This document shows, piece by piece, positions 48,675 through 62,000 of a DNA stretch of 64,000 nucleotides. Source of the DNA: Lomentospora prolificans (lineage: Eukaryota > Ascomycota > Sordariomycetes > Microascales > Microascaceae); assembly GCA_029532625.1 (NCBI GenBank), contig JARFXM010000009.1, positions 3,162,001 through 3,226,000 of the forward strand, in the 5' to 3' direction. Each line of letters begins with the position of its first letter. The stretch's first letter is position 1. A program made the position numbers and the translations under genes. The notes below the pieces were generated by a model. The model ran no database searches, was not told the DNA's origin, and saw only the letters and a list, made by a program, of their open reading frames with translations.

Positions 48675-49590
48675 CTGCTGCTGCAGGTACAGGGCGCTCA
48701 TGACGCGAGCACAAGCCGGAAAACGACATTGCAAACGGCAGGGTGAAAATGGTATTGACAAGAAAACACTAGCCCCTTGACTCCGGGCTGAGGTATCGGG
48801 GCGGGGGGATTACAACCCATTTCCGGCATGCTCGTGCCGAGACACTCCCTTGGAACAAGTGCAAGCAGACCCTTGATCCCAAATGTGGGAACCCATGTTC
48901 ATACCCTGATCCGACACCTGTACGACCAGAAGCCACGATGCTTTTTTTTCCGGGCTTGGGCTTCTTTGTGCCTCTAGTAGTTAAACCCTTGTATGTGTAA
49001 GAAAATGTGAGTTGGAGCCCGAGACTGCCGCATACCCTAGGAGGAACAAGCGTTTGGAGATGAAGCAACTGGCTCACTTTGAGATTTTTCTTCTTCTTCT
49101 CTTTCATTTTCCTTCTTCTCCCTTCTCGTCATTGCTCTCGCCTCCGTCATGCCTCCGTCAAATAGGGACCTTGAAATTGGACGAGCCCCATACGATTGCG
49201 GGTGCATCGTGTATTCTCCGACGGGCAATCCTTGGACAAGGTAACATTAAGAGTGAAAAGTGGCTCGATACGCCTGCACCAATAGCTCGATAATGGGCGA
49301 GGCTTTTTCGGCTTCGGCTGGGTTCGCCAAAGGGCATCCGCCCCGCATCCGTTGCATACATGCTCGCTTGGGCATCCTCACAAAGGCAAAAGATGTGAAA
49401 CGGATGAGCTTAGCTGCAGGAAAGGGGCTGATGATATCAAATAATTAATAGGTGGAATCAAGTCACTGGTGCGCAGACATAGGGAGCTATACAGAGACTC
49501 TGGTGCATGATCGTATTTAGTGTCAAGGAGCTTGATGCTGTTACCCTCTATCATATGCCGAGTCGGAGACTTCGTCATATCGCTGCTCTA

Positions 49591-49620
49591 TTGTCCATCA
49601 TTGTCCATCATTGTCCATCA
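49591..49620 (+). repeat. Three tandem copies of TTGTCCATCA
   Basis: The 10-mer is repeated three times with no mismatch, in a region without genes. It is too short to be a known element; it may be a minisatellite seed. Confidence 0.95.
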
Positions 49621-52052
49621 AAACTAGCGTTCAGGCCAGCGGCGGCGACATGCCGGTGGAGCTCCGGTTCCTAGACAGATGCACGTGGGGGGAGACGGGG
49701 AGGGAGGATGTTGGGAAGGTGCTGCCCTCAAGATTCAGCTCAAGACGGCAAATCTGAGACTGGCGAGGGCATGCTAGTGGCAATTTAGCGATCGTGATGG
49801 AATTTTTTGGAAGAATGCTTTTGGCTAGAAACCAAATGCAGTCCCCCATTTGCATGGCCTCGCCAACTCAGCCGGAGGGTAATAATATCAGTTCTCCCAA
49901 GTTATCACATCCCATCCACCCCCCCATCCACACTGTGGGGATGGCCTCGCTCTCGGCGCTCCACAGTAAAAACTTGTTGATATGCAAGAGTGAGCAGCAT
50001 TTTTGGACGTTTTGAGGGGTGTTGGTATGTTGGCAATCCCTGCGGCACATGCTGCACTAGCGGCAGTGGCCAGGACATGCAGCGCGCTCGCCTTGTTCTG
50101 ATGATTGCTGCATGCGACTGTACAAGTAACCTCGTTTCTCATGACACTCCTTGTGCCGAGGACCTTGGGGTTCGAGAACTTTTCCAAGTGTCCTAAGCTA
50201 TCCCGTTTGCGCTCAAGTTTGCAGATGCAGCCTGCAGGAGCACTCACAGCACATGGCCAGCAAGCTCCAGAGAAATGAATGAAACAAGGACGCCGAAACG
50301 CGGCGTGCTCTTGCCCGCCAGCGGCTTTCAGAAGAGGCAGGTGCTTGCAGTTGACTTGGCTGATGGCCTGCCTCAAACGAAGTAGTGGGCGGAACTCTAT
50401 CCTTCGGGAGCACTAGGGTCCCTTCCTCATCTTGTGGTGACACTTTCCCCCGTGCCCGGTGGATGCACCTCTCCTAGTCTGACATTCTCACTAGAAACTG
50501 GCGGGGAGGAGATTGATAGGTTCCAGGCCTTCCGGAGGTGGGGCAGAGTCCGCGTCGTCACCGCCAAGTCTCAGGAAGGAGCAAACCCATCACCTCTCAA
50601 CTTTGCAGAATGACGAAGCCACCGCTACCCATTTAAGGCAGTGCTGTGGTGAGTGCGTGGCTCCTCCTGTAATGAAGTAGAGCCCAGCCTGTTTTCCTTA
50701 GGATCACCTGGTCGTGATACTGTTTCTTGAAACCTGTGACGAATCGCGACTGGGCTCCACGCCGCTCAGACCATTTGCCCCATTCAGTAGATTGCAGAAT
50801 CAGGGGCACCTCGTGAGCGTCCGACCCTGCTTTGTGATACCAAGCGATTTTCCTTATTACCCCTTCCGGCATACACGAAAAATCGAGTCTGTGACGAAAA
50901 AGTAGCGGCCAAGAGTTGGATGAGTTATGTATGTTTAAAACGCTGACGATCGTTTTTAGCTCCCTGCCTATATTAGACGAGATTCTCAGTGCCGACTTTC
51001 CCAATACGGATGTCCTCACATTTCTGAACGTTTGATTCAGGGTCGGACACCAGGACCGGTCGCTGGCTGGCAATGCCGAAGTAGGGCAAGATAGACCTGG
51101 TTCACCTAGCATCATTCAGAAAGCTCGTTCAGACCATCCGCGTCAGGTTAAAGGAAACACCCCGTTGGCCACTTGGCTCCGGCGTTATAGGTCATCGGAA
51201 GTATATCTAGCATTCGCATCGTATTCGGCGGTCCTGGTTTTTGAGTGCAGGTGCAACAAGTAAAGGTCAAGGTGGGGAGAAGCATCTTAGATTCGGTTAA
51301 TTGGCCGAGTTCTAGTGGGACCCTGATAGATCTTCTGGGCAAGGGCAGCGAGCTTGATGAGTACCATCCCGGGTCACCACCTCCTGGCGCGAAATTACGG
51401 TTACATTGATGTCTTGAAATAAAATCCTAGCTCTCAGCCTACGCCATCTTTCATATATGTCATGCCCAAGGGCGACATCGTCCGTCCAGTTTATTCTGTG
51501 TCTCATCACAGAGCAAAGGTTCGGAGAAGCTCTTAGTTACAGAGCGCCCAAGGCGTAAATGAATGGTCACCTGGCCTCGGTATCAAACGGAAACTGTTTC
51601 TGTGTCCGGCTTGCTTCACTTTTCTGCATTACAGTGGTCGGCTGGACTTACACCCCTCATCCCCCGCCAGTTCATGGGCTTGTTTGCGCCTTAAAATAGC
51701 CGCCCAGAATCGCCCTGCCTAGAAACGAAGACACGAGCATTGAAGATATATGACTACTAGCTTTTGATTCCGTTTCGCGACGTCTCGCTTCTTCCTACGG
51801 ACGGCGTTGTGTGGAGCTCGGTTGTTGGCGTAAAAGCTGGAAATTCCATCCCCCATCCGCCATACCGCGCCTTTTGTTAGGGCCATTGTATGTCGGCAAT
51901 CATCCCGTTGCCTTGTAGACAAACATAAAAATTCCCGGTTTAGCATGCCACAAACTGTGGCTCCTGCGGGGAATCTTGACGCCTCCAGGCGACAAATGTT
52001 GCCCTCTTTTGTTTGTGAGGGAGACTTAATAAATAAGCAGTCGCAGTATCGA

Positions 52053-52077
52053 CACACACACACGACACACATATATA
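52053..52077 (+). repeat. CA/TA dinucleotide-rich run
   Basis: An ACACACAC run interrupted by one G leads into ATATATA. Simple repeat, no other signal. Confidence 0.8.
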
Positions 52078-52287
52078 CTTACACGGATATCCGGGAAACG
52101 CATAAAGAGAGAGACAGAGAGAGGAAGGGAGACCAGAATTAACGCCATTGATCTTCGACCTAATCCCGGCCGAGCTCCTTCCCCATCCAGAGCACCCCTG
52201 TTCCTCTCAATGAGATTCGATGCAATAATAGAGATTTGGGATCATCCTCGTACAAGCAATTCAAATTGACGAACCTCAGGGATTCCC

Positions 52288-52985
52288 TTACGAAGACGGG
52301 AAATCTGTGACGCCCAGATCGTTCATCAAATTGCTGATTTCGGCCATCTGCTGACATGTGGGTTAGTCAAGCCTAACTAGCCACCTCTCCCATAGACTAC
52401 ATTCTTACGATTGTCTAGCCGCTGCCGATATACCTACGGGCTAGGATAGCGGGCACACGTGCGCAACATGTGCTGTGGCTGCGTCTAACTCGAATGTAGA
52501 AGGTGACCGTAGGATACCCGAAACCGAGCTCCACCTCGTGGATGCGGTTTAGGCGGGATCAGTCATCATTAATAATTCCGGAAGGCCTATGACAACGACG
52601 CTATCCCTCTCTTCCAAGTCCTAGCAGTGATCATCAAGGATCCAGGCCCTCGAGGACAACTAAGGCTCCACCACTAGGGCGCAAGAGCCAACGGCTGTTG
52701 TATCAGGTATTGGATTAGCTACATAACCGTGAATCGTAGCTCCAAACTGGTAGTCTACGGTGGTTCATTTCCACCGATCCAGCTCCGGGTACAGGTTGCA
52801 CCTCGAGGCTCGGTAAGCCCTGTACGGATCAATAGCACTCAGAGCCTGGCGGCCGCCTGCCGAGCCCCAGTCTTGCTGGGCGGCCTGTTCTTGCACAGCC
52901 TGGAATATCGGTAGAGAGGGCCGGCGGAACTCGGGATAGGCGAGAGCCCCTGAAACTCCATTTTCGTCCTATTAGTTCGAAAAAT
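52288..52985 (-). pseudogene. Possible decayed spliced gene
   Basis: I do not recognise the product. A textbook fungal intron lies at 52408-52351 on the minus strand: GTAAGA donor, GACTAAC branch, TGTCAG acceptor, 58 bp. The following 63-nt exon (52350-52288) is open to a TAA and encodes QMAEISNLMNDLGVTDFPSS. A second protein-like stretch begins after an AACTAATAG acceptor at about 52974 and reads ALAYPEFRRPSLPIFQAV and then QALSAIDPYRAYRA. No frame links the two pieces without stops, and the phase-0 frame before the intron carries a TAG. This may be a mutated gene, a gene with more introns than I can resolve, or a spliced noncoding transcript. Confidence 0.3.
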
Positions 52986-55900
52986 TTCAGCAATATGCTT
53001 TGCTGCGACGGTAAATGCTGGGGGAGGTCCCAAAGAGGGAAAAAAAAAAAACGTGGGGAGGTAGCATCTCATGTATGTCCTGCGTCGAGGGCTTGCGCCT
53101 GCGTTGCCCTCTTACTGGTGGGTGGTGATACCGTCAAGGCCCGGCCACTCTGGTTCTGGCCAATTCTACACTCACCCCCACCGTATTAAGGGGCCAACCG
53201 AGACCTGGGTGCTCCTCCCACCGCCCGCATCAGTCAATCATGATATTAGTACGGAATGATCAAGAGGCTTAGTCCGGGGCAGTCCCCATTCTCCAAAGTG
53301 TGGTACTAGTTCCGGTGCTCCTGTGTCATCCAAGCGGACCCCCACCGAACCAGAACTAGTCTTCTTCAGCAATCATTTAAGTCCCACCCTTGACATTATG
53401 TACGGTAGTCAGCCCTCAACGGAATCCTGAAGAACTCGGAGGGCGAAGTCTCCTTTGGGCGCCGATATCGATTTAGCGTTGACCATGCATCAAACGTAGG
53501 CGGTGTCGTTTAGCATCGGCGGCCTGTATTGTTCCCGCTCTAACGAATTCGAAAACTGCCATGAAAATGAACAACTCTGTATCAACACCCACCTACCTAC
53601 CACCACTGACCACGCTGTTTCTTTCGATTGCTCCTCTAGCCAATAGGTCGCCGTTTGGACTTTCCCGCTCCCGTCCTCTGCGTCATGGAGCATTCGGGAC
53701 TCGCAGGTGTGAGACCAAACGGCATGAGTACTACTGGCCAGTACGATGTAATAGTCTTGGTCATGTGCCGAGATTAAACCCGCAACTTCTGGCCAAATAT
53801 CTGTGCTACTGCATTGGCTTTTGGGGGCACTCCCCGTGATATGTTGGATAGAGGATTAGCCAACCGGGCTCCTACAGGCAATTACTCGTTAATGGGAATA
53901 TTCCTATTCCGTCCGCAGACATCCTTAGTGAGCGAATTATACTGGCGCGCGGTGGCCACATTCCCCCCCATCGAGCAATGCTGTCCTTGATACTCTGCCA
54001 CCTCACAAGGACGTCCGTGGGGGTCCACTAACACCCACTTCCCCTGCCTTCGACTAGTGTACCATTGATCAACTGCCAAAGTATGACGCGCTCTTGTTTT
54101 GGAATGCTTCGAGGTGACAGATCAGATCTGCCCCCATATATGCTGAGCATCGCCTTAAAGGCGCATGCCATTGTCAACATTATGCAAAACAGCTTGGGGA
54201 TCCATAGACCCGGACACTGCTTCCGCGCCTGCCCGTCTCATCCCAACCAATGATGCCGACCGGGAGGATAGCAATCACTTCGCGAGTCCTCATTTAGCAC
54301 GACCGGGGGGCGTCCATCTATATTAGTCCGTAAATCAAATTTGGGTCGGCTGACGAGGTGTTCGATATTGCACTCGTGACAAACCACCCATTCTCGTATG
54401 TTGCTACGAATATGCCGAGTCACAGATGCCTGGATCGGAAACACTGGAGACGTGACGAAGGGTGGGCGAGAGTTGAAGGGCAGGTAATTTGTGAAACGGC
54501 AGATTTCAACCGGGACTTGGGAAACGCACGAATTGGGAATCCGATGGTTTGTTTTGCTTCGTGCATTGCTCAAAATAGACGCGAAGTTGGAACCCGGCAT
54601 ACTAATAGCAACTCCTTAACTTGGAGTTGTTATAGGGAGGGCGAGTGCGGGACGACGTTTATTACTTCCAGGAATCCGTCAGATCTTCTTCCACCTTTGC
54701 TCTAAACGTGGCCAACGGGAATGGACTCATCTGGAGCACGTTCTTAGGCAATCACCAATGGACAAGCCATGCTGCGCCGTAAAAAGTCCAATCCCCCTTT
54801 CTGGTTATCTCGATCAAGAAGACTTTATCTATATTACTATGTCTTGTACGCATATTACCAACGGACCACCGTGTCTGTCCAGGGCCAGATGAGGACTTGC
54901 GAAGAGGCGGCGGGATCATGCGGATGGGAGGGATTGGACGGACATTTTGGTCTGAATTGACAAGATTGAAGCGGCCTTGCGTTCGTGGAGCAAATTGCGC
55001 TACTCATCTACCCATCCAGGTCAATTATTCAGGATAAAGTCGGGGTCCGAGCTCTGGCGAACTACGGAAGATGGTAGTTAGGAGCAGGGTTGATCAATTT
55101 TTTTGGCTGGCAGTGGCGGTCCGGGTGTCAATAACACAACCGAGTTAAGGCCTGGCGAGGAGACGTTCAATTGGGCCCCAACGTCGATGCGGACAAGCTC
55201 ACCGTTACCCGTTTGAGTTGTACCTGATCAACAGTTTTCAAACCCTCTACAGATCCTCGTGATACTCCGATGTGCGATGCTTGCAGCTGGGGATTTGATG
55301 GATCGCTGCCATAGGATACAAGATCTGTTGAGAAGGTTTACGTGAATCACAGGACGAAACTATCTGAAAAGATCAGCAGCACTGCATTCCTCAGAAGAGG
55401 CGGGCTGAGGAGAAACCCCTCCCCCCAAATCACAGTTATCAGACTGAGCTGCGTGCATTGTTCTTCATCATGTCCATCAATTCGTGCCGAGAAAACGCAC
55501 GGCCGTGTGTGTCTACGCCTTTGCCTAAGCGACAACCAAGAAAATCGCCAACCTGAGATATGTCCCAGGTAGTTGTCCCTATTCGACGAAACCGCTTAGA
55601 TAAGGGCAATGCCCTTCTTCCACGCAAAACCTCCACATTGATAGAATTGATTCAACTGGATGGGTCGCGGCACATTCGGTGAACAAGGCGAGCTTATAAT
55701 TATAACTGGGAGTACTTCGTAGTAGGTCAGCAGGGATGATGGGCCTAGGCCTAAACCTCCCATGCCCAACCATCAATGTCTAGATTGATATGGGAGACGA
55801 AACTTTTGAATCCGGTTTACGAGTGTTCACTCTCTTCAATCTCGTTTTCGTTTCGCTCTGGCTTGGTCTGGGAGGTCTTTTGACCCCGACGCGGAACCAA

Positions 55901-58559
55901 GTTACGCTGGACCGGAAGGGCTGTCCAATGCGTACTTGCTCTTCATGCATCCGAGTATTAGGGGCGCCTGTTCACCAGAGCTCCCAAATGATCTCCAGAG
56001 GCGGTACGACCAGCTCGAGCACACGGTAGGACGGCAACCCTGGCTTACTGGTAAATCTCGCCAAAGTTTACTGACCATCTCAAAACGAAAATCCTAGGTC
56101 CGAGAGCTCTTCTTATTCATTGTGGATTAGCGCTTCCGGGAATGATGGACTTCCGTCTCCGAAGCTGCTGGCTGCCATATCACGATGCGGACCAAGAGAT
56201 CTCAATACGCAAACGCTCCGTTGGTGTGTATTTTAAGGGTGGTTCGTGTAGGATTGTTGACTGAGAAGGGTCAGTTTCGGGAACACGGTGCCCTCTCGTC
56301 ATTGGTGGGGTGCCCGAGCCATTCTTCCAAATGTGTAGTTTGAAGAGGGCATCATTCCATATCCAGGGCCCGGGTCCAGGCAGGGAGGGGCTCTGAAAGA
56401 AGGGGGTGAAAATTACCCCAGAGATCCGTTGCACTAACGTTCGACACCCACCTCGGGCTCGCGGGGTGTTTGCCCATTGTTTACTAGTACACTAGTAGAA
56501 TCGGCGCTTGAGTTATTACGGAGAGAAGACGGGGAAGATCGAGAGGAGCCAACGGCGGCAGTCCCGGTGGCGAATGCATTTGGAAAGATGACTATCTTGC
56601 ACGATGCTGCGCCAGCGATATCTTGCCAATATAGGACAGACCAGAGCTTCTTCCCACAGGCCAGCTCAATTCTTCGCGGCGCCGCCAAGGCGTGACGTGC
56701 GTCTGTTGTTGGGTGCGTGAATAGCCTCTAGTTTCGGACATTCTCTTCGAACTTCTGAACTAATTCCTCGTCAAAAAAAGCCCTCGCTGTGCATCAGTGG
56801 AAGTACTTTAGGGTGTTCGACATGCCCGAGGTTTAACAAAACGTCTACGTCAAGGGGGGAAGACGGATGAGACGGCCCAGGAATCGGAAAAACCACGAGA
56901 CTCCCTCCCGCGGATCTACCGCCGCTATATGTGCCTCATGAACCGGTTCAAAATACTCACTTCGCAGTTCGAAAAATAATCAAGGATGAAGTGGCGACAT
57001 GGATTGTACATACGCGACACCTTAGAAAAAATAGATGGGGAGCTCGGAGTTGTGCTCGGTGCGACCAGGGCCAAGGGGTCTTCAAGGAAACATACTATTA
57101 CTAGGACCAGGTCAGGACATCAAAGATTTACATTGCAGCTCCGCTCAGCACCATTCCCCTTTTGCTGCCATTGCATGTGCCGGCAGGGTGGGCAAGGTAT
57201 CAAATTGTAGTAGATGCTCATGAGTTTCTCCTGTGCAAGCCTGCAACCCGACAGTTAGCAGGAGGTGCATTGTGATGTGGGTTGTGCGGTATTTGGTGCG
57301 CAAGTGTGTGAGAGATTTCGTACAACTATCCACGGCACCCCCCGTGCTTCCCTCTCGAGCAGGAAGGTGAGCTTCCCTTGCAAAGCTAGGGATCATGCCC
57401 GGCCCACTTGAGCTATCTGGTAGCAGGAGCTTGTCGGCGGGAACTGCTGTACTTTTGCGCGTTGTAGAAGGGAATGAACTGATTTTACCACCAGGCACCG
57501 CCCTACAAAGTGTTAAAGGACGACTAGTACCACAGCAGCAATGCGCTCCCCATCTATAGCACGGCTCGAAAGGAACCTCCAGGTGTTGAGACAGAATGCT
57601 TCAACCATCCTCTAACCGCCCACTACCTTATTAACCCGTCTCATCAATCACTAACGACGTATTGGACTAAGTGCTGCGCTGGAACAGTTGAAGGGTAAGA
57701 TCGACTTCGGCTTTCCGTCTGTTAACCAGTCCTTTGCTGCTTGATGAGTCGGATGGTGTGCATCATCTTTTTCTTCCATTTTTTTTTTCTTCTTTTTGAT
57801 TGTTTCCATGGTGGGCCATTCACAGACGGCCTGCGACTTACCTAGGTACACTGCACCACTCGCACCATCGTACTCTCCCTGAAAGGGAAATGGTGTTGAG
57901 CACTCCATGATGGGAGGGGTGTGGCAGTGGGGTGGGGGGTATGGTTAATTGCAGGGGGCGGGGCAAGGGGGGGCGTGTCGCAAAATCGAGGGCCGAGTGA
58001 GAAGAAGGTCTAACCTAGTCAACAACATCCGTGAGCTTGCTCATACCGTGGCGGCGGTGGGCTCTGAGAGCCTTAGCCGTCCCTGCCCTGGTTGGCTTCC
58101 GCTCTTAAATGGAATGTTTGGTCCGTCCAGTCCGATGTGTATTTCTTCAGGCGGTGCCCGACTCTCAGCTAGCTCATCCTGCTTCAGTCTCTACTCTCCA
58201 GTTACCCTTCTTCCCACCGCTCATGTCAGAGAAGCTGGACTAAATCATTTTTACCCCAGCTCCTCATACAAGTGGACCATCGCCAACTGTCACTGGCCAT
58301 TTCCCATACGAGGATCCAAATTGCCGTTTACGGACCATCACCACACCTCTAGATTATTCCAATACACACCCACGTCCCACACTTAGACCTACGCCCCTAA
58401 GAAGTCCAAGAGGCTCACCATTGCGGTCTTGTCACCTTCAATTCTGCTGGCCCGATATAGACCGGGGTCTCGCGCGTCTTCCCGTCTGACGACCGTCTTA
58501 CCCTACTTGGATCGAGACCGCCTATTCATTGCACTCCGACTTGTTTCTTCCCAGACACT
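52986..58559. other. Long gene-poor region
   Basis: About 5.6 kb with no gene I can support. Short A or T runs occur at 53040-53051 and near 57780-57790. A splice-like GTAGGA..CCTAG segment is present near 56024-56099 next to an open stretch, but stops follow at once, so I do not call it. Confidence 0.45.
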
Positions 58560-58567
58560 TATATAAA
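58560..58567 (+). promoter_or_regulatory. TATA box for the 54-aa mini-protein gene
   Basis: TATATAAA lies about 310 bp before the ATG at 58873. Between it and that ATG there is a C/T-rich leader. The only other ATG in this interval is at 58575, very near the box, where it would probably fall upstream of the transcription start. Confidence 0.55.
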
Positions 58568-58872
58568 CCAAGCCATGCTGTCACCATCTAGGCCATCTAC
58601 CATCACTCCAACACCAACTCGCACTTGACCCAGCAGAAACTATATATTTTTGAGAGCCCTTCTCTGCCTCATCTCCTCTCTATCCCAACCTCCAAAATTA
58701 CTTCTTCGCTTGCTCTTCACTTCTCTCAACAGCACCAGTCACCTCATCCCACCATATCTGTGCAAACCACTCGCGTCCACTTGGATTCCCGGCACTTGGT
58801 ATAACACTTTGTCTCTCTTCATTCTCATCGGCCACTTACACACGCACGCGCACAACTGTTCAACGCCAGAAG

Positions 58873-59037
58873 ATGTGTGACTTCACCAAAAACTACTACA
58901 TCTACACCACCTGTCTGGACCCCGGAGCGCACTTCTTCGGCACCTCTGTGGATGGCAAGCGCAGCGAATCCTGTCCAAAGGGGCCCCATGAGCGCTACAT
59001 TGTGCTTCCTGGGCACTGCCCTTTATGTTCAGGCTGA
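58873..59037 (+). CDS. 54-aa cysteine/histidine-rich mini-protein
   Basis: A single-exon open frame of 54 codons plus stop. It has C2, C14, C34, C49 and C52, and H20, H39 and H48, arranged as C..C-x5-H..C-x4-H..H-C-x2-C, which looks like a small zinc-binding or disulfide-held fold. Fungal genomes often encode short proteins of this type, starting MC and ending with a CPLC-like pair, with no known role. Support for translation: the ATG is the first one in the last 245 bp of leader, the leader is strongly C/T-rich as in other genes here, and a TATA box lies upstream. There is no signal peptide. A 17-codon open frame at 58575-58628 could act as an upstream ORF if transcription starts before it. 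The function is unknown, and I base the coding call on residue pattern and context. Confidence 0.65.
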   Translation: MCDFTKNYYIYTTCLDPGAHFFGTSVDGKRSESCPKGPHERYIVLPGHCPLCSG

Positions 59038-62000
59038 TGTGTTTTCGCTCTCGCGCCCCAGGTTAACAGCTTATGGTAGTGTTGCTGCCATGGAGAACCA
59101 AAAGTCATGATTCCATTTCACCTGGATTTATCGGCAAACTCTGCCGTCAACTTCTCTGCTTGTCGCTTCTCGATACCACAAATGCCTTCAAAGCCGATCT
59201 TATTTTGCGAGTTCTTGTCGATCTTTCCTATTCTTTCTTTATTTTTACGACCCGTATGAATTAGGCGTTTAGGTGAATAGTTTTCTTCGCGGCTCTCCGA
59301 GGCGTTTCTTCAACGCCATCTCAAGGAACCCCATAGAGCGTCCCCGGCCAGCAGTGTACGATTTACAAGATAGTGGTGGAACAGACTAGTTAAATTTGCC
59401 CGCCTCTAGACGGAACTCTACGGAAGGGGGAATCTTAGTGGCGTACTAATATTCCCTCAAACCATTTAAACAGAGGATTATATTTTGTGTGTCGCCTGTT
59501 ATCCACTAGTGAAAGATGGGGTACTTAGTTTGGAATGAGAGCTGGAGTCGAGGGGCATCTGGTAATAGCCCCGTTATGGGCGCATGTCACGATACTACAT
59601 TGCAAAGCAGGTTTACAGAGATTTGGGCAATAGTCTGGTAATGAAACACGTCTATCTCTTACAAGATTCGTCATTTTGGAATGTATTTCCTATTAGAGCC
59701 AAAGAAATAGCTCAGAAGCTCTCGCCATGAGAGAGTGCGATTCCTGAAAGCCCGGGTCACGAGTAGTAATCAAGGACGAGACTTGAAAGGCCGACGAGTC
59801 TCTCGTCATGGAGTTGGCTAGTGCCATTGCCGTTTGCCACGCTCTCCCAACCGAGCATGTTAAATCATCTTTGAATTTTCGCCAACTTGGTGGGAAGCGT
59901 TATTGGAGGCGCCAGCGTCACCTACATAATCAGCCTTGAAGCATATTAGTGCTCGACTCCTTGCTATCAAGAGTAATGTCATGCTAAAACTGGCGTTCAT
60001 TTCTTTAAAACCTGCTTGCCTGCCCCCGATGACCCATCAATCCATGTTCTTCCTCCGTCCAGGCTCATTGCCTCACGCCCGATACATTGCCATAGTCCTT
60101 GACGAGGCGGGCTTCCGCGATGCTCTTAATCCTTGTTCAACCAGTATGCGGAGAGTAACGAAGACCCAGTCGATCCTGTACTAGGATGAAGTTGGAGCAA
60201 AATCAGATCGATATTACATAGCTTATGGGGGAAACCTCGCCTTGTGAAGTTTCTCGTAGATGCCCGTTTGTCAAAGTCGTACGGTTGTGTTCTTGCCTAG
60301 ATAGGGAACTGCCTACCACCTGTGTATGTTGATTGGTATTATTCTCTGTGTCTTTGTGAACTTTGGTTCCATTAATCCTATTTCATATGAAGCTGCAGAA
60401 GTAGGCCGCCTCGGCGGCCTGTCTGCTGGCGGCTATGAAGGTGGCGGCTTCCCGTATATCAGCCCTTTGATATAGACGATGCGCTGGCAAGGGCATACAA
60501 AAAGGCGCTACATAAACTCGGTTAGGGTGCCCCGTGCCTTCGCCATGTTACGATTAGCCACCAGGGGAGTGTAGCACGGCCGTGACTAGAAACGGGATGA
60601 GGGGACCGCTGGTTAAAAGCCGGGGAAGTGATGGAAAGGAAGGGGGCGGGCCATTTGTGCCAGGGTATATGAAGGTGGGATCAATGGCTCGTGAAGATAC
60701 CCTGATCGATCGACGAGTTCCGTGCATTCCACTTCATCCTGCTTCCCCTCCCTGGCGTCAGAAGAGTGCATTGTGTCAGCCGAGTGGTTATGAGTACCTT
60801 ATGAGGACAGAATATGCCTATACTCTTCGATATGGAGGGCAAGCTGTAACTAAGAGGGGGCGTCGAGGAGGCAAAAAGTCAACTCGTCTCACCAACACAT
60901 CCATTGTCTTCCTCAGCCCACTGTGATGGCTTCTGCAGACCCCATCTTCGAGAGCAATCGGAACTCCGAGGCGAAGAGCGGGAGAAATCATACACCAAAG
61001 GTAAGCCGTGGCGCTCATCTTACTTTGCAACAGGCTCATGGGATTTGTTTCCAGCACAATATGAAATCGCTCACAGGCCTTACAAGGAGCGGTATAGTAG
61101 TGTATACTACGAGGAGTAATGAAGGATGCGGCCGTGTATACATCGTCTTTGAAGAAAGGCGGCGCGATATCTGTTTCTCGTCGACCTCATCTCGGGATCG
61201 GGAAGGGTATCTCTCCATGCGCCCCACATCGTTTCCTTCTAGCGTTATATCGCACCTGTAGCAAGTCGCTTCACAGCATAGACTAGCACGAGCGGGGAGG
61301 GGGTGATGTACATTGATGATTTCAAACTTTGATTCAATACGACGCATTTAGCTAGTCTTTGGAAGGGGCCAACTGCTGAAGGCCTGGGATAAAGAGGGCA
61401 AGAAGGAACGGGGAGGCAGCAGCGGGCGCTGGTGACGGAAGACTCGCTGGGATCACTCGACCTTGTTGCATGTGAACCTGGACAATCGGCGCTCATGCAC
61501 CTTTTCTTACAGGTGCCAGATACCACCTATAGCTTACGTAGGTATGTACGGCTGGCTGCTGTCGAGAAATTTTCGGTGCATGATGTAACCACGTCCGATG
61601 AATGTTGTGTCTCCGGCACAGAGAAGGAACGCCTGAAGACTACGGCGAGAATCATGTTGGGTGGGCAGGAGAAACGGCATTGGTATGGTTGATCCGTGTC
61701 TATATGCGATCTCACACCAGTACGGAAGTCCTTTAATGTCTTCGGTGGCATAGACAGGCGTCGATCAGCAGGGGTTATATGCGCCTGGACAATCTAGGCA
61801 ATCGCCATGAGCCAGCCCAGGCGACTTCACACTTCTTGAAGGTTTTCGACACAGCCCACCTTTGTTGAATTTCCTCCTATAGGTGCATCCGCCATGTCAT
61901 GCTTCTCCAACGGCGTATCATTCGTTTTCTTTTCTGTTATTCTTTTTCTTTTTTTTTATCCGCTTTCCCTTTTCTTTTCCTTGCCCCTTTTGCCTCTCAC

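Larger units (their letters stand above)
47504..52287. other. Long gene-poor region
   Basis: Nearly 4.8 kb without a supported gene. It contains an A-rich purine tract at 48589-48674, three tandem copies of a 10-mer at 49591-49620 and a CA/TA-rich run near 52053-52077. Frames at 47792-48403, 50633-51115 and 51312-51509 are open but show no family pattern, and their strands shadow each other. Confidence 0.45.

Noticed and set aside
55790..56130. Open stretch ending in a splice-like GTAGGA..CCTAG intron
   Set aside because: No start codon in the open frame and two stops directly after the acceptor; it could be chance or a very old relic.
60776..60795. tRNA A-box-like sequence (GCCGAGTGGTTA)
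   Set aside because: No B box (GGTTCGANNCC) follows at a workable distance and no cloverleaf can be folded.
60926..61119. Possible two-exon small gene starting at ATG 60926 with donor GTAAGC
   Set aside because: The phase of the donor joins to a frame that looks non-coding, while the more protein-like downstream frame is out of phase.
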